A stretch of 24,612 bases of DNA from Gemmatimonas sp. UBA2094 (lineage in GTDB: Bacteria; Gemmatimonadota; Gemmatimonadetes; Gemmatimonadales; Gemmatimonadaceae), in NCBI GenBank assembly GCA_002331565.1, contig DCZC01000078.1, forward strand, positions 1 to 24,612, given 5' to 3'. The notes under the pieces are model-generated. The model was not told the DNA's origin. It made no database searches and saw only the letters and a program-made list of their open reading frames with translations. The translations under genes were made by a program, and so were the position numbers. The stretch's first letter is position 1. Every line of letters begins with the position of its first letter. Below, piece by piece: positions 1 to 7,461 of this stretch.

Positions 1-1122
1 GGCGGGAGCGGCGGGCGCCGGCACGTTCTGCACGTACAGCAGCCCCGGGCCGATGGGATTCCACTGCACGTTACGCTTGCCCGTATCGCTGGCCACCGCG
101 ACTACCGGCGGGGCGTCGCCGCCGTCACGCGCGTTCTCCCGTAGCGGTGTGCGCTGCAGCGTGGCCACCACCTTGCCCGCGGCATCCCACAGCTCCTGCA
201 CGCCACCGAAGTTGCCAACAGGCACGAGGTACGAGAACGGTTCCGTCATGCGCGTCACGCGCAGGAATGCGCCGTCGTGCGACGCATCCACGTTGCGGAT
301 CATCGCCGGGGCACCCACCGCCTTCACGGCACGCGTGCGCACGTCGATCAGCGCCACTTGCCCAGTGGTATGGTACTTGAGCAGCGCCTTGTCGTGCGGA
401 TCGGCCAGCAGCGAGAAGTGCACCGGCTGCGGCACGGCGCGCGACTCGGTAAGGCGTACCTGCGGGCCGTCCTCGATGTCGCCTTCGCCGTGCGTGGGTA
501 CCGGGCCACGATTGGTGGGCACGAGTACGGCCACCACGTGGCGTCCGTCGGCGGTGAAATCGAGGTCGGTGACCATGGTGGCGAGCAGCGGCCGCTCGCT
601 CAGGCGTGTGCTCCGCCCGGTGGCCACATCGAGCACGTACGCGTAGCTCGCGGTGGGGGTGTTCACCATGTACGCCACGTGCGTGCCGCGTGGCGACCAC
701 ACGGGCGACGAGATAGTGGTGCCCGCCGGTGCCGCGAACGTGCGCTCGGTGCCGGTGCGCGGGTCCACGAGCACCAGGGCGGTGCGCGTACTGGTCGTCA
801 CGCTACGCGCGCGGTTGGCCCGCGTGTCGATCTGCAGACCGCCCAGCCAGATGTGCGGCGCGCCGTACGCCTTGATGTCACCGCGGTCGGCGCCCGCGGT
901 GCGCAGGAACCAGCGCGCATCGGGGCTGGGGCTCGTGAACGAGATGTCCACGCGCGGCGCCATGATCATGCGCTCGATGTTGGCCGGCGGCTTCACGAAC
1001 GCTTCGGTGCGCAGAATCTGCTGCGGGTCCCAACCGTTGGCGGCGGGGGCCTGTTGCGCGGAAAGCGGGGATGCGGCCAGCAGGGCGAGTGCGGCGGGGG
1101 ACAGGGAAATGCGACGGGTCAT
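1..1122 (-). CDS. S9 family (prolyl oligopeptidase-like) peptidase, N-terminal part, truncated by window edge
   Basis: The frame is open from an ATG at 1122 to the left edge (374 codons), so the C-terminal catalytic domain lies outside the window. A GGAG ribosome-binding site sits 5 nt before the ATG. The first ~23 residues form a Sec signal peptide (MTRRISLSP, a hydrophobic stretch, then SPLSAQQ), so the protein is periplasmic or secreted. After it comes WDPQQILRTEAFVKPP and then beta-propeller-like repeats such as SPVWSPRGTHVAYM and DLDFTADGRHVVAV, typical of the N-terminal propeller that gates S9 serine peptidases. The serine nucleophile region is not visible, so peptidase activity is inferred from architecture only. 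It could be a related propeller or WD40-like protein. It is transcribed away from the toxin-antitoxin operon. Confidence 0.8.
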   Translation of the reverse strand, partial: MTRRISLSPAALALLAASPLSAQQAPAANGWDPQQILRTEAFVKPPANIERMIMAPRVDISFTSPSPDARWFLRTAGADRGDIKAYGAPHIWLGGLQIDTRANRARSVTTSTRTALVLVDPRTGTERTFAAPAGTTISSPVWSPRGTHVAYMVNTPTASYAYVLDVATGRSTRLSERPLLATMVTDLDFTADGRHVVAVLVPTNRGPVPTHGEGDIEDGPQVRLTESRAVPQPVHFSLLADPHDKALLKYHTTGQVALIDVRTRAVKAVGAPAMIRNVDASHDGAFLRVTRMTEPFSYLVPVGNFGGVQELWDAAGKVVATLQRTPLRENARDGGDAPPVVAVASDTGKRNVQWNPIGPGLLYVQNVPAPAAPA

Positions 1123-1196
1123 GCGAGCTCCGGGAGACCGAAAGGAGTGTTCCGGGAGAGATACGCGGTGGTTGCTGGGGTCGTTATCCGGTAACC

Positions 1197-1223
1197 TTGC
1201 TTAAACTCAAACGTCCGTATAGT
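1197..1223 (+). promoter_or_regulatory. putative promoter of the TacA/TacT-like operon
   Basis: A -35-like TTGCTT (1197-1202) and a -10-like TATAGT (1218-1223) lie 15 nt apart, upstream of the antitoxin start at 1261. The spacer is shorter than the ideal 17 nt. The -10 box lies inside the inverted repeat at 1213-1231, as expected for an autoregulated toxin-antitoxin operon. Call is by eye only. Confidence 0.4.
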
Positions 1224-1231
1224 GTACGGAC
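1213..1231. promoter_or_regulatory. perfect 7-bp inverted repeat, probable antitoxin operator
   Basis: GTCCGTA (1213-1219) and TACGGAC (1225-1231) are perfect inverted arms separated by 5 nt. The repeat overlaps the -10 box and sits 30 bp before the start of a ribbon-helix-helix-type antitoxin. Such antitoxins usually bind short palindromes in their own promoter, so autorepression is a reasonable inference. Confidence 0.5.
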
Positions 1232-1260
1232 ATATCCTCGTTCTGTTTCCCGGAGACGTC

Positions 1261-1566
1261 ATGACCTCGCCAGCCATCCGCGCGTACCTCGACGGCCCGC
1301 AGGACGATCGATTCGAAACGCGCATGCCCGCGCTCCTCAAGCGGCACGCTGAGCGCGTCGCGAAGGCGCGGGGGACGACACTGTCGCAGTACATCCTCGC
1401 GGCGGTCGCCGAGCGGGTCAGCGAGGACATCATCGCGGCGGAAGAACTGCACCTTACGCCCCTGGAGCAGGCCGAATTGCTGCGTGTGCTGGCGTCTCCC
1501 GCTGGCTCCACCGAGCAGCTCTCGGCCGCAACCGATCGGGCGAGAACGCGTTTCGGATCGCTCTGA
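1261..1566 (+). CDS. TacA-like (DUF1778) ribbon-helix-helix antitoxin
   Basis: 101 aa. The ATG at 1261 is preferred over the in-frame upstream start at 1222 because GGAG (1252-1255) is spaced 5 nt from it and the upstream start lies inside the operator. Residues 16-23 (DDRFETRM) look like the DNA-binding beta-strand, and residues 24-57 form two helices with the typical GTTLSQYILAAV segment. The tail (58-101, EELHLTPLEQAELLRVL...) resembles the toxin-wrapping tail of DUF1778 proteins. It lies 21 nt upstream of a GNAT gene, the classic TacA-TacT order. Expected role: neutralise the acetyltransferase toxin and repress the operon. Confidence 0.85.
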   Translation: MTSPAIRAYLDGPQDDRFETRMPALLKRHAERVAKARGTTLSQYILAAVAERVSEDIIAAEELHLTPLEQAELLRVLASPAGSTEQLSAATDRARTRFGSL

Positions 1567-1587
1567 CCGTTTGTCAGCCCGCCACGC

Positions 1588-2103
1588 ATGACTTTCTCAC
1601 TCGAGCGGCTGCACGAGTCACACGATGTGCGGACCTTCACCTGTGGCGAGCGCTCGGGGGCCATCGAGATCGATCGATATCTCCACGAGTTTGCCATCGT
1701 GGAGCAGGCGGCGGGACTGGCAAGCGTGTGGCTCGCGCTCGACAAAACATCAACGTTGGCGCCATGCATTGTCGGCTATTTCGCGCTCTCTCCCACATCG
1801 GTACGCCTCTCGCCCGCACTACAGGATCTGCTCCCGCTGCGCGTGAGCTATGCGCAGGTTGGCGGGTACCTGCTCGGTCGGCTTGGCGTGTCGGTGCGAT
1901 ATCAGGGCAGTGATTGGGGCTCCACGCTGGTCGCTGCGGCCATCGCCAAGGCCAACCAGCTCAGAGAGGGCGGCGGAGGTGCCTTTCTCGCCGTGGATCC
2001 GAAGAACGACCGGTTGGCGCACTGGTACGACGAGCTGCAGTTCGGATTCCTAGCGCTCGACCCAACCGGCAAGTCGCGGCGACGGGTGCTGAAGCTGGGG
2101 TGA
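1588..2103 (+). CDS. TacT-like GNAT acetyltransferase toxin
   Basis: 171 aa, the usual length for TacT-type toxins, which acetylate the amino group of charged aminoacyl-tRNA and block translation. The core motif is visible: YLLGRLGVSVRYQGSDWGSTL at about residues 94-114, where canonical toxins have LGRLAV..YQGKGLG. The acetyl-CoA loop has Asp109 where the family normally has Gly (QGSDWG instead of QGxGxG). Tyr147 in HWYDELQFGF matches the conserved Tyr near the C-terminus. No clear Shine-Dalgarno precedes the ATG, suggesting translational coupling to the antitoxin 21 nt upstream and therefore lower toxin expression. The Asp substitution could weaken cofactor binding; activity is not certain. 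Confidence 0.85.
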   Translation: MTFSLERLHESHDVRTFTCGERSGAIEIDRYLHEFAIVEQAAGLASVWLALDKTSTLAPCIVGYFALSPTSVRLSPALQDLLPLRVSYAQVGGYLLGRLGVSVRYQGSDWGSTLVAAAIAKANQLREGGGGAFLAVDPKNDRLAHWYDELQFGFLALDPTGKSRRRVLKLG

Positions 2104-2170
2104 CAGCAGCGGTCGTGTGAGACGAACGGGTACGACCTTCTCTCCGCGCTCTACTCGCAATCATTCAGTC

Positions 2171-2419
2171 ATGAGAGTCACCATCGAAATTGCGAATGCG
2201 CTTCTCCGTCAGGCGCGCGAAGCGGCGGCTCGTGAGGGTACGACGGTGCGAGCACTTGTTGAGGAGGGATTGCGTGACGTGTTGAAACGCCGCCTCACGC
2301 GCCCCGCCCAATTCGAGCTCCGAGATGCGAGTTTCGGCGGTGACGGACTCCAGCCGGGTGTGGCGCTGTCGGATTGGGCGTCTATTCGCGGTGAGATTCG
2401 CCGCGAATCTGGCGACTGA
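2171..2419 (+). CDS. orphan VapB-family (DUF2191-like) antitoxin
   Basis: 82 aa from the ATG at 2171; the in-frame upstream start at 2117 would add a non-conserved arginine/serine-rich extension. The sequence opens MRVTIEIANALLRQAREAAA and continues TTVRALVEEGLRDVLKRR, a ribbon-helix-helix dimerisation and DNA-binding unit. The C-terminal ELRDASFGGDGLQPGV matches the conserved tail of VapB-type antitoxins found with PIN-domain VapC RNases. No vapC follows: 2420-2546 has no PIN-type ORF, and the next gene is an unrelated TIM barrel. It is either a solitary antitoxin or a remnant. A 13-bp tandem duplication covers its stop codon. Confidence 0.75.
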   Translation: MRVTIEIANALLRQAREAAAREGTTVRALVEEGLRDVLKRRLTRPAQFELRDASFGGDGLQPGVALSDWASIRGEIRRESGD

Positions 2420-2439
2420 CCCTGGCGACTGACCCTGGC
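2409..2439. repeat. 13-bp tandem repeat across the vapB stop codon
   Basis: The unit CTGGCGACTGACC occurs at 2409-2421 and 2422-2434, followed by CTGGC (2435-2439). The first copy contains the stop codon of the orphan antitoxin, and a second in-frame-like TGA follows in copy 2. It looks like a local slippage duplication at the gene end. Confidence 0.8.
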
Positions 2440-2546
2440 AGGCGCTCGCGTGCCTGTGCACTCCCCAAGGATCAGCTCGCTCGCTCACGAGCCATGAGGA
2501 GCGCAATCCGCTGGTGGGCTAACGGCACGCGCCGTATGCTACCACC

Positions 2547-3395
2547 ATGCACCGTCGCTCCTTCCTCGCCTCCGCGGCTGCCGCCCTGGCCAGCCGCCAC
2601 GTCCCGCTGTCCGTGCTCGGCGCGTCAGCCGGCAAGCTGAATCGCATCGGCATCGAACTGTACGCCGTGCGCGGCGCCATGCGCGCCAACCCCGAGCGCA
2701 CGCTCGAGGCACTGGCCAGGATCGGGTACACCGACGTGGAGCTGCTCTGGAGCTTCAAGAACTTCGGGCAGAGCATCAAGGAAGTGAAAGCGAGCCTCAA
2801 GGCCACGGGGCTCAAGGCACCGTCGGCGCACATGGCGCCGGAAGCCATTCTCACCGAGTGGGAGCAGCGCTGCGCCGAGGCCAAGGAGCTCGGCATGACC
2901 TATCTCACGGCCCCGAGCTTGCCGAGCGAAGCCAACAAGAGCATCGACGTGGTGAAGCTCTGGGCCAACCGCTTCAACAGTGCTGGCGAAGTTGCACGGC
3001 GATACGGGCTGTGGATTGCGCTGCACAACGAGCCCAATCACGAGAAGCCCATCATGGGACAGAAGCCCATGGAGGTGTTCCTCGGCGAGACCGACCCCAA
3101 GTTGGTGCGCTTTCAGCTCGACGTGGGCAACATGCTCATGGGCGGTGGCGACCCGCTCGATTTCCTGCAGCGGCATCGCGCACGCTGCTGGAGCTTTCAC
3201 CTGAAGAACGTCATTGCCGATCGCACCAAGGACACCGAGCTCGCCAAGGGCGTGTTCGACCTCAAGACCTTCCTCGCCGCCGTGCCGGAGCTCGACAAGA
3301 AGCCCTGCTTCGTGGAACAGGAAGGGAGCGGTGACGAGCTCGTGAGTGCGAAGGAGAACTTTGCGTATCTGCGCGGATTGCGATGGTCGCGGTGA
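2547..3395 (+). CDS. exported sugar phosphate isomerase/epimerase-like TIM-barrel protein
   Basis: 282 aa. The N-terminus MHRRSFLASAAAALASRHV is a twin-arginine-type signal (RRSFL), implying export of a folded, probably cofactor-containing enzyme. The mature part follows the xylose-isomerase-like (AP endonuclease 2) TIM barrel: GIELYAVR, GYTDVELL, SAHMAPE, LHNEPNHE, FQLDVGNM, FHLKNV and CFVEQEGSG, the acidic and His residues at strand ends being plausible divalent-metal ligands. Members act on sugars or inositol derivatives; the substrate here cannot be told. It appears to be monocistronic. No strong Shine-Dalgarno precedes the ATG. Confident on fold, not on substrate. Confidence 0.85.
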   Translation: MHRRSFLASAAAALASRHVPLSVLGASAGKLNRIGIELYAVRGAMRANPERTLEALARIGYTDVELLWSFKNFGQSIKEVKASLKATGLKAPSAHMAPEAILTEWEQRCAEAKELGMTYLTAPSLPSEANKSIDVVKLWANRFNSAGEVARRYGLWIALHNEPNHEKPIMGQKPMEVFLGETDPKLVRFQLDVGNMLMGGGDPLDFLQRHRARCWSFHLKNVIADRTKDTELAKGVFDLKTFLAAVPELDKKPCFVEQEGSGDELVSAKENFAYLRGLRWSR

Positions 3396-3695
3396 TCACA
3401 GCGACCAGCGTGCCGCAGTGCACCGTGACGTCAGATGCACCCTGCATACCACGTGTAGGAATTTCGTAAAGGAGCGGGCAGGGTGGGGCGATATTCTTCG
3501 AATGCGCCAGCCGACGGGTTGAACGAAGGCGGCCTCACGATCATCAGCTGATGGGCAATGGTGCCCCGTAAATGTATCTCACCAGCAGTGATGAAGACGA
3601 CAAATTCAGCTTATGGAGAATTCGGCGTGCTCACGGAGATACGCCCGGATGCCACCGATTCTCATGTCGTCAGCTTGGCTGAACTGCTATTGCAG
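3396..3695. other. 300-bp intergenic segment, start of AT-richer region
   Basis: Between the TIM-barrel gene and the end of the convergent propeller gene. No convincing gene, RNA or terminator was found. A plus-strand frame beginning at 3558 runs antisense into the propeller gene and has no recognisable features. Base composition shifts here from strongly GC-rich to noticeably more AT-rich, a change that persists to about 7500. Confidence 0.4.
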
Positions 3696-4862
3696 TTACC
3701 GCTTCTTCAAGCGATAGACCAGCACGACTTCTGCTCCGACATCATCCGTCGTGATGCCAGCTGCATAGTCACTACCGGCTTCGACAAGACGAAAACGCGC
3801 GGGTAGCGAAACGGCTGCTACTTGAGTTCCGTCTGGGCGGAATACACGCCACGTGGTCTGGGCACTCGGCACCACATTCGTAACGAAAGGACGCCCGTCC
3901 GCGTTGGACGGCGGACCGACCCACAGGAGATCGTCACGAGAGGCAACCAGATTCCCAAAATAGCCCATCGACTTTGAGAACGTGCGGCGCTCGCGTTCCA
4001 TGCGAACCTGCTGATCTAGCCGCTCCCGTGAATCGCCGACGTTCGCCTCGTAGATATCGTTGAAGTACGCCTCCTCGTCTTCCTTTGTAACTGGAACGGC
4101 CTTGGCGCCTGTCAAGGTAGCCGTCCCGAACTTCCGACCTTGCGAGTCGTAGCAGTTGATCGTCAGACCTCCGCTGTAACCGGCGCAGACATACTGTGAG
4201 AGCACCGCAACACGATTGCGCGGGGCATATACCTTAGACTTGGGGCGTCCAGAGTTGGTGCGGGTGAGTTCGAGAGTGGGGAAGTCACCCAAGTTCGTGA
4301 TGGCCGCGCCCCGCCGACGCTGCAGCGATTCGCTCGCTCGCGTCCATGTTCCTTCCCTGGCTTTACTGTCGTCCAGTGTCCCGGTGATGCGACTCCCGTC
4401 GCGCTGGTAGCCGTAGAGGTTTGTAGGGTTGGAAATCACCGGATCTGACCGCAAGAAAACTCCGGTCGCTAAAAATAGATGTGCGATACCAGACCGATCT
4501 TGCACGACGAGCGTGTCACCAGAACGACTCATTTTCCAGATTCCGTCAAATTCACCGGGTCCGTGACCAGCGCGTCCTACGATCTTGATCCGACGACCGT
4601 TTGTATCGAAAAACTGCAAGTTATTCCGGGCGTCACTGGCTACAACAACGCTCCCATCCGCCAAACGCGTCAGGCCTGCGAAGAGCGAAAAATCTATCGT
4701 GTCATTGGGCGCGATTCGTAAAATCGGCCGCTGCTCGACTGACCAATCCGACGGACGAAAGGTGGATGTCATTGTGCCTGATTTCGGCAGCGGTATGAAC
4801 GCAAAGGTGTTCAACACCAGGAAGCTCGATGCGATACAGGCCCAGCTGACGATGTGACGCAT
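3696..4862 (-). CDS. secreted six-bladed beta-propeller protein
   Basis: 388 aa with an N-terminal signal peptide (MRHIVSWACIASSFLVLNTFAF). The body shows propeller-blade repeats: LADGSVVVASDARNNLQFFDTNGRRI then VGRAGHGPGEFDG at about residues 94-106, the GxGPGEF signature of NHL/6-bladed propellers. Later blades include GDTLVVQDRSGIAHLF and DDLLWVGPPS. An internal YVCAGYSGGLTINCYD carries two cysteines. It is probably periplasmic or surface-exposed and binding or scaffolding rather than enzymatic; ligand unknown. It is a distant paralogue of the lipoprotein propeller at 18224-19564 but has AT-richer codon use. It is divergent from the six-cysteine peptide gene at 5086, with a 223-bp shared upstream region. 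Confidence 0.8.
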   Translation of the reverse strand: MRHIVSWACIASSFLVLNTFAFIPLPKSGTMTSTFRPSDWSVEQRPILRIAPNDTIDFSLFAGLTRLADGSVVVASDARNNLQFFDTNGRRIKIVGRAGHGPGEFDGIWKMSRSGDTLVVQDRSGIAHLFLATGVFLRSDPVISNPTNLYGYQRDGSRITGTLDDSKAREGTWTRASESLQRRRGAAITNLGDFPTLELTRTNSGRPKSKVYAPRNRVAVLSQYVCAGYSGGLTINCYDSQGRKFGTATLTGAKAVPVTKEDEEAYFNDIYEANVGDSRERLDQQVRMERERRTFSKSMGYFGNLVASRDDLLWVGPPSNADGRPFVTNVVPSAQTTWRVFRPDGTQVAAVSLPARFRLVEAGSDYAAGITTDDVGAEVVLVYRLKKR

Positions 4863-4928
4863 GCGCGACTCCAGACGTTTGTTCTATTCGAGGCCAAGAA
4901 TTTTCCCAACGACTCCTTGATACCGAAA

Positions 4929-4942
4929 AACACCCGGGTGTT
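4929..4942. promoter_or_regulatory. perfect 14-bp palindrome in divergent intergenic region
   Basis: AACACCCGGGTGTT is a perfect palindrome in the 223-bp region between the divergent propeller and peptide genes. With no loop it is more likely a dimeric regulator site than a hairpin. It is placed to affect both genes. No regulator can be assigned, though an interrupted AraC-type gene lies 1.2 kb away. Confidence 0.35.
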
Positions 4943-5005
4943 CAATCCAATCCAATGGTGTTGGCTAGAACTCGTGAACTTTCGTCCGAAAAGTCTCTTG
5001 TCAAT

Positions 5006-5050
5006 GCGCCGCGTAAATTAAAGGATTGCGGCGCGGTCCGAAACCGGACC
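5006..5050 (+). promoter_or_regulatory. two adjacent inverted repeats in the leader of the peptide gene
   Basis: GCGCCGC (5006-5012) pairs with GCGGCGC (5028-5034), and directly after it GGTCCG (5035-5040) pairs with CGGACC (5045-5050) around a 4-nt loop. Both lie 25-80 nt before the peptide's Shine-Dalgarno (GGAGAAGGA, about 5075-5083). They could form a structured 5' leader or an attenuator. No U-tract follows, so a simple intrinsic terminator is unlikely. Confidence 0.35.
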
Positions 5051-5085
5051 AGGTAGTGTTCATTCTATCGATTCGGAGAAGGATT

Positions 5086-5292
5086 ATGGAACGGTTCGTT
5101 TTGGCTTGCGTTGCATTGGCGTTTATGACATCGGTGACGCCGGTTACCCCTGTACGCGCTGCCGCGTTGGAGAGCTGCGATCCGCCGAAGACCTGCCGGC
5201 TCAATTTGAACTGCGACTTTCTGAGCCTGTGCGCGTATTGCAATGGTGCTACCGAGGGCGACAAAGGTACCTGCGGTGGATACGGGGAATAG
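5086..5292 (+). CDS. small secreted six-cysteine peptide
   Basis: 68 aa. The ATG at 5086 is chosen because a strong GGAGAAGGA lies just upstream; the longer in-frame version from 5026 would put charged residues before the signal peptide. Residues 1-25 (MERFVLACVALAFMTSVTPV...RA) are a Sec signal with VRA as a likely cleavage site. The predicted mature part is about 43 aa with six cysteines at 31, 37, 43, 49, 52 and 63, spaced C-x5-C-x5-C-x5-C-x2-C-x10-C, ending CGGYGE. I do not recognise the family. The next gene is a DsbA-like oxidoreductase, so the mature peptide is probably disulfide-bonded outside the cytoplasm. Role unknown: signalling peptide, bacteriocin-like peptide or metal/thiol-binding protein are all possible. 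Confidence 0.75.
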   Translation: MERFVLACVALAFMTSVTPVTPVRAAALESCDPPKTCRLNLNCDFLSLCAYCNGATEGDKGTCGGYGE

Positions 5293-5383
5293 GTAGTCGA
5301 CCCGCAGAAGGTGGGCCACGAGACCGAAATCGTATCGTGGCCCTTTGGCGATTACACTCGGTACTATTTACGGTATCTTCGCT

Positions 5384-6079
5384 ATGGCAGATGGCAATAG
5401 TCGCTTTTCTCGGCTGCTGGATTTGGCAACTGTAGTGATGATTGCGTTAGCCATCATCATCGGATTGCGCAATTTGTGGAATCGACCGCAGCGTGACGGT
5501 AGATCATCAATCGTCAATCAAGACGTGAAGGAGTGGCGGGGGTACACCAATGCATCATTTCGCGTGGGTGCAAACACGGCAAAGTACACGATCGTCGAGT
5601 TTTCAGATTTCGCCTGTGTATACTGTCAGCGCATGGCCCCGATCGTGCGACGAGTAAGAGAAGAAATTGGCGAGGATGTCACATTTGTCTATCGGCACGC
5701 GATGTTCCGCCCGAATTCGCGGCCCTTGGCATTGGCGACAGAGTGCGCGGCGAGGCAAGGCGTGGCCGAAGCATTGCACGACGAGTTGTTCTCAAGCCGA
5801 GGGAGCCTGCCTTCTGATGGATGGCCGATGGCAGCGCTTCGCGCAGGGGCCCGCGATACGATCAAATTCAAGCTGTGCCTCGCAAGCGCGGATGCTGCCT
5901 CCGCCGTCCTGGACGACTCGATTGCAACGGCCAACCTTGGTGTTCGTGGGACGCCCACATTTCTTCTCAATAACATCTTGGTTGAGGGAAGCTTGTCAGC
6001 CGAAGACATGAAGGAACTACTCGGTGTGAAGCCAAACATGATGGCGAAGATCCGAAGACTGCTCGTTTTGCAGAAGTAG
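5384..6079 (+). CDS. membrane-anchored DsbA-like thioredoxin-fold oxidoreductase
   Basis: 231 aa from the ATG at 5384 (an in-frame TTG at 5345 would add 13 residues; neither has a strong ribosome-binding site). Residues ~11-27 are a single N-terminal membrane anchor, putting the rest in the periplasm. The thioredoxin-like domain has IVEFSDFACVYC (active-site C78-V-Y-C81) and the cis-proline loop GVRGTPTFLL (T190-P191), the layout of the DsbA/DSBA-like thioredoxin_4 family. Two extra cysteines occur at 121 and 165. It starts 91 bp after the six-cysteine peptide gene on the same strand, so the peptide is a likely substrate. Direction (oxidase or isomerase) cannot be told. Confidence 0.85.
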   Translation: MADGNSRFSRLLDLATVVMIALAIIIGLRNLWNRPQRDGRSSIVNQDVKEWRGYTNASFRVGANTAKYTIVEFSDFACVYCQRMAPIVRRVREEIGEDVTFVYRHAMFRPNSRPLALATECAARQGVAEALHDELFSSRGSLPSDGWPMAALRAGARDTIKFKLCLASADAASAVLDDSIATANLGVRGTPTFLLNNILVEGSLSAEDMKELLGVKPNMMAKIRRLLVLQK

Positions 6080-6145
6080 GCGACGGGTCGACCCGCGTCG
6101 CCCCTCCGTCGCCATTCTCGTGCGTCATCGCGGAGTCTTTGTTAA

Positions 6146-6937
6146 TTGCGCATCCTCTTTGTGGGAAGCTCGGGCCAGTTTAAGCGATTGGAACAAGCCC
6201 TTCGGGCATACAGCGTTGACGCCGCCTACTTCGAGCGGCTGTCTCAGGTTTCGCAGTCAAATGAGCTCGGTGCGAGCGCTGTTCTGGTTCTCGAGATGGG
6301 AGCCACGTCCCTTTCGTAGGAAATTAGTTTACAGCATGCTTCGATTCTATTTCGCGTCCCACTCGTCGTACTTTGGAGCGCGAGCGTCGCCGGGCTCGCT
6401 GAGCTGAAGGCTATTTTTCGCATCAGGACTCCCGATGGAATCTTGGTTCCAGGACTGAACGATTCGGCGAATCAGATCTTTGACGAGCTGTCGTCGGCAG
6501 TAAGGGGGGCCTTGGGTAACGGCTTCGTCCGGGCGCTACGTGCGAAGATTCCTCTGCTCCCGCAGTCGATCCACGCGGGGATAATTGAATTGGTCGGTCA
6601 CCCTGCTGCAGTTGGAGACGTCGGCGACCTGGCTGTACGATCGATGTTGTCTCGGCGGTCCTTGAATCGCAACTACGCTTCGCTTGGGCTAAGCCCACGG
6701 CGACTCGTTCGCGCGGCCCGATTGGCTGCGGCCCTGGATCTACTCCGCGATCGACGGCCAATGGGCGAGGCACTGAATGTTGCCGGGATCGCGGACGCGC
6801 AGCAGTTCCGGATGTATCTGACAACGGTCTTTGGTACCTCATGCTTCTCGGAACTTCTTGTGTCCCAGATTGATTCCACGGTGACTCATCTAGTCGCCTC
6901 CTGTTTCAACTTGAAAACTCGCGCTGGCAGCGGTTGA
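6146..6937 (+). pseudogene. AraC-type transcriptional regulator interrupted by an in-frame amber codon
   Basis: One reading frame runs from a TTG at 6146 (GGAG at 6132-6135 upstream) to TGA at 6935-6937, broken only by TAG at 6317-6319. Before the stop: LRILFVGSSGQFKRLEQALRA... and GASAVLVLEMG; after it: FRVPLVVLWSASVAGLAEL. Together these resemble a receiver-like alpha/beta N-terminal domain without the usual phospho-acceptor Asp. The C-terminal half has a clear AraC double helix-turn-helix: VGDLAVRSMLSRRSLNRNY, LGLSPRRLVRAARLAAALDLL, GIADAQQFRMYLTTVFGTS. Sequence on both sides of the TAG looks coding, so this is a recent nonsense mutation, a sequencing error, or readthrough. A shorter product from TTG 6443 would keep only the DNA-binding domain. 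Confidence 0.65.
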
Positions 6938-7106
6938 AATGAATTATGCGAACTACGAGCAAGGGGCTAGCAAGTGTCTTGAGCCGCACGCTATGAAGGC
7001 TGTCTGTGGTGACGCCGCGGTGATTAAGCATGCCGATGACGTAGTCTCCAACCCGGGTCCGAATCGCGAAGGCCTTCCTCCCTCCTCGATCGTGGTGCTG
7101 CCCCGC

Positions 7107-7335
7107 TCAGGTGTGTCCGATGCCATGCCTGTAGAGACGCCATCGAGGGTTGGTCAATAAGTTCGCACGTGGTTGGCATTGTTCTCCCAGTCCGTGAATT
7201 TCCTTGCACGTGTAGCAGCGGTACCACTGGTCTTGTCCAGGACGAAGCAGCTGCACACTCGGTACATTGGGCGATCATGCGAAGTCCGCCGGGGCTGAAG
7301 TCTCCACCGTACGGGAATGGCTCGAAGTGCCGGAA
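7107..7335 (-). pseudogene. possible frameshifted zinc-ribbon protein remnant
   Basis: On the minus strand one frame reads RHFEPFPYGGDFSPGGLRMIAQCTEC (to about 7255). A different frame then reads LLRPGQDQWYRCYTCKEIHG and continues to a stop at 7107-7109. Joined, they give CTEC...CYTC, a typical pair of zinc-ribbon CxxC knuckles at normal spacing, so a frameshift between 7235 and 7255 would explain the break. Weak call based only on the two knuckles; no start codon assigned. Confidence 0.25.
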
Positions 7336-7461
7336 AGGGGAAGCGATCGCTCCACGATCGTGACCCGTGCGATGGGATCTGCCAATGCACTCGAAATCTT
7401 CGGCACAGTTAGAAAGAACGGTGGACCGGGGTCCGTGCGTCTCTGGTTGTATTACGCTACG

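Noticed and set aside
3558-3806. 82-codon plus-strand ORF before and into the propeller gene
   Set aside because: No Shine-Dalgarno or recognisable domain, and it runs antisense into the end of the propeller; considered as a small peptide gene but unsupported.
6939-7160. 73-codon ORF after the AraC-like gene
   Set aside because: No domain, signal or homology recognised; codon use not convincing; mentioned only in the intergenic entry.
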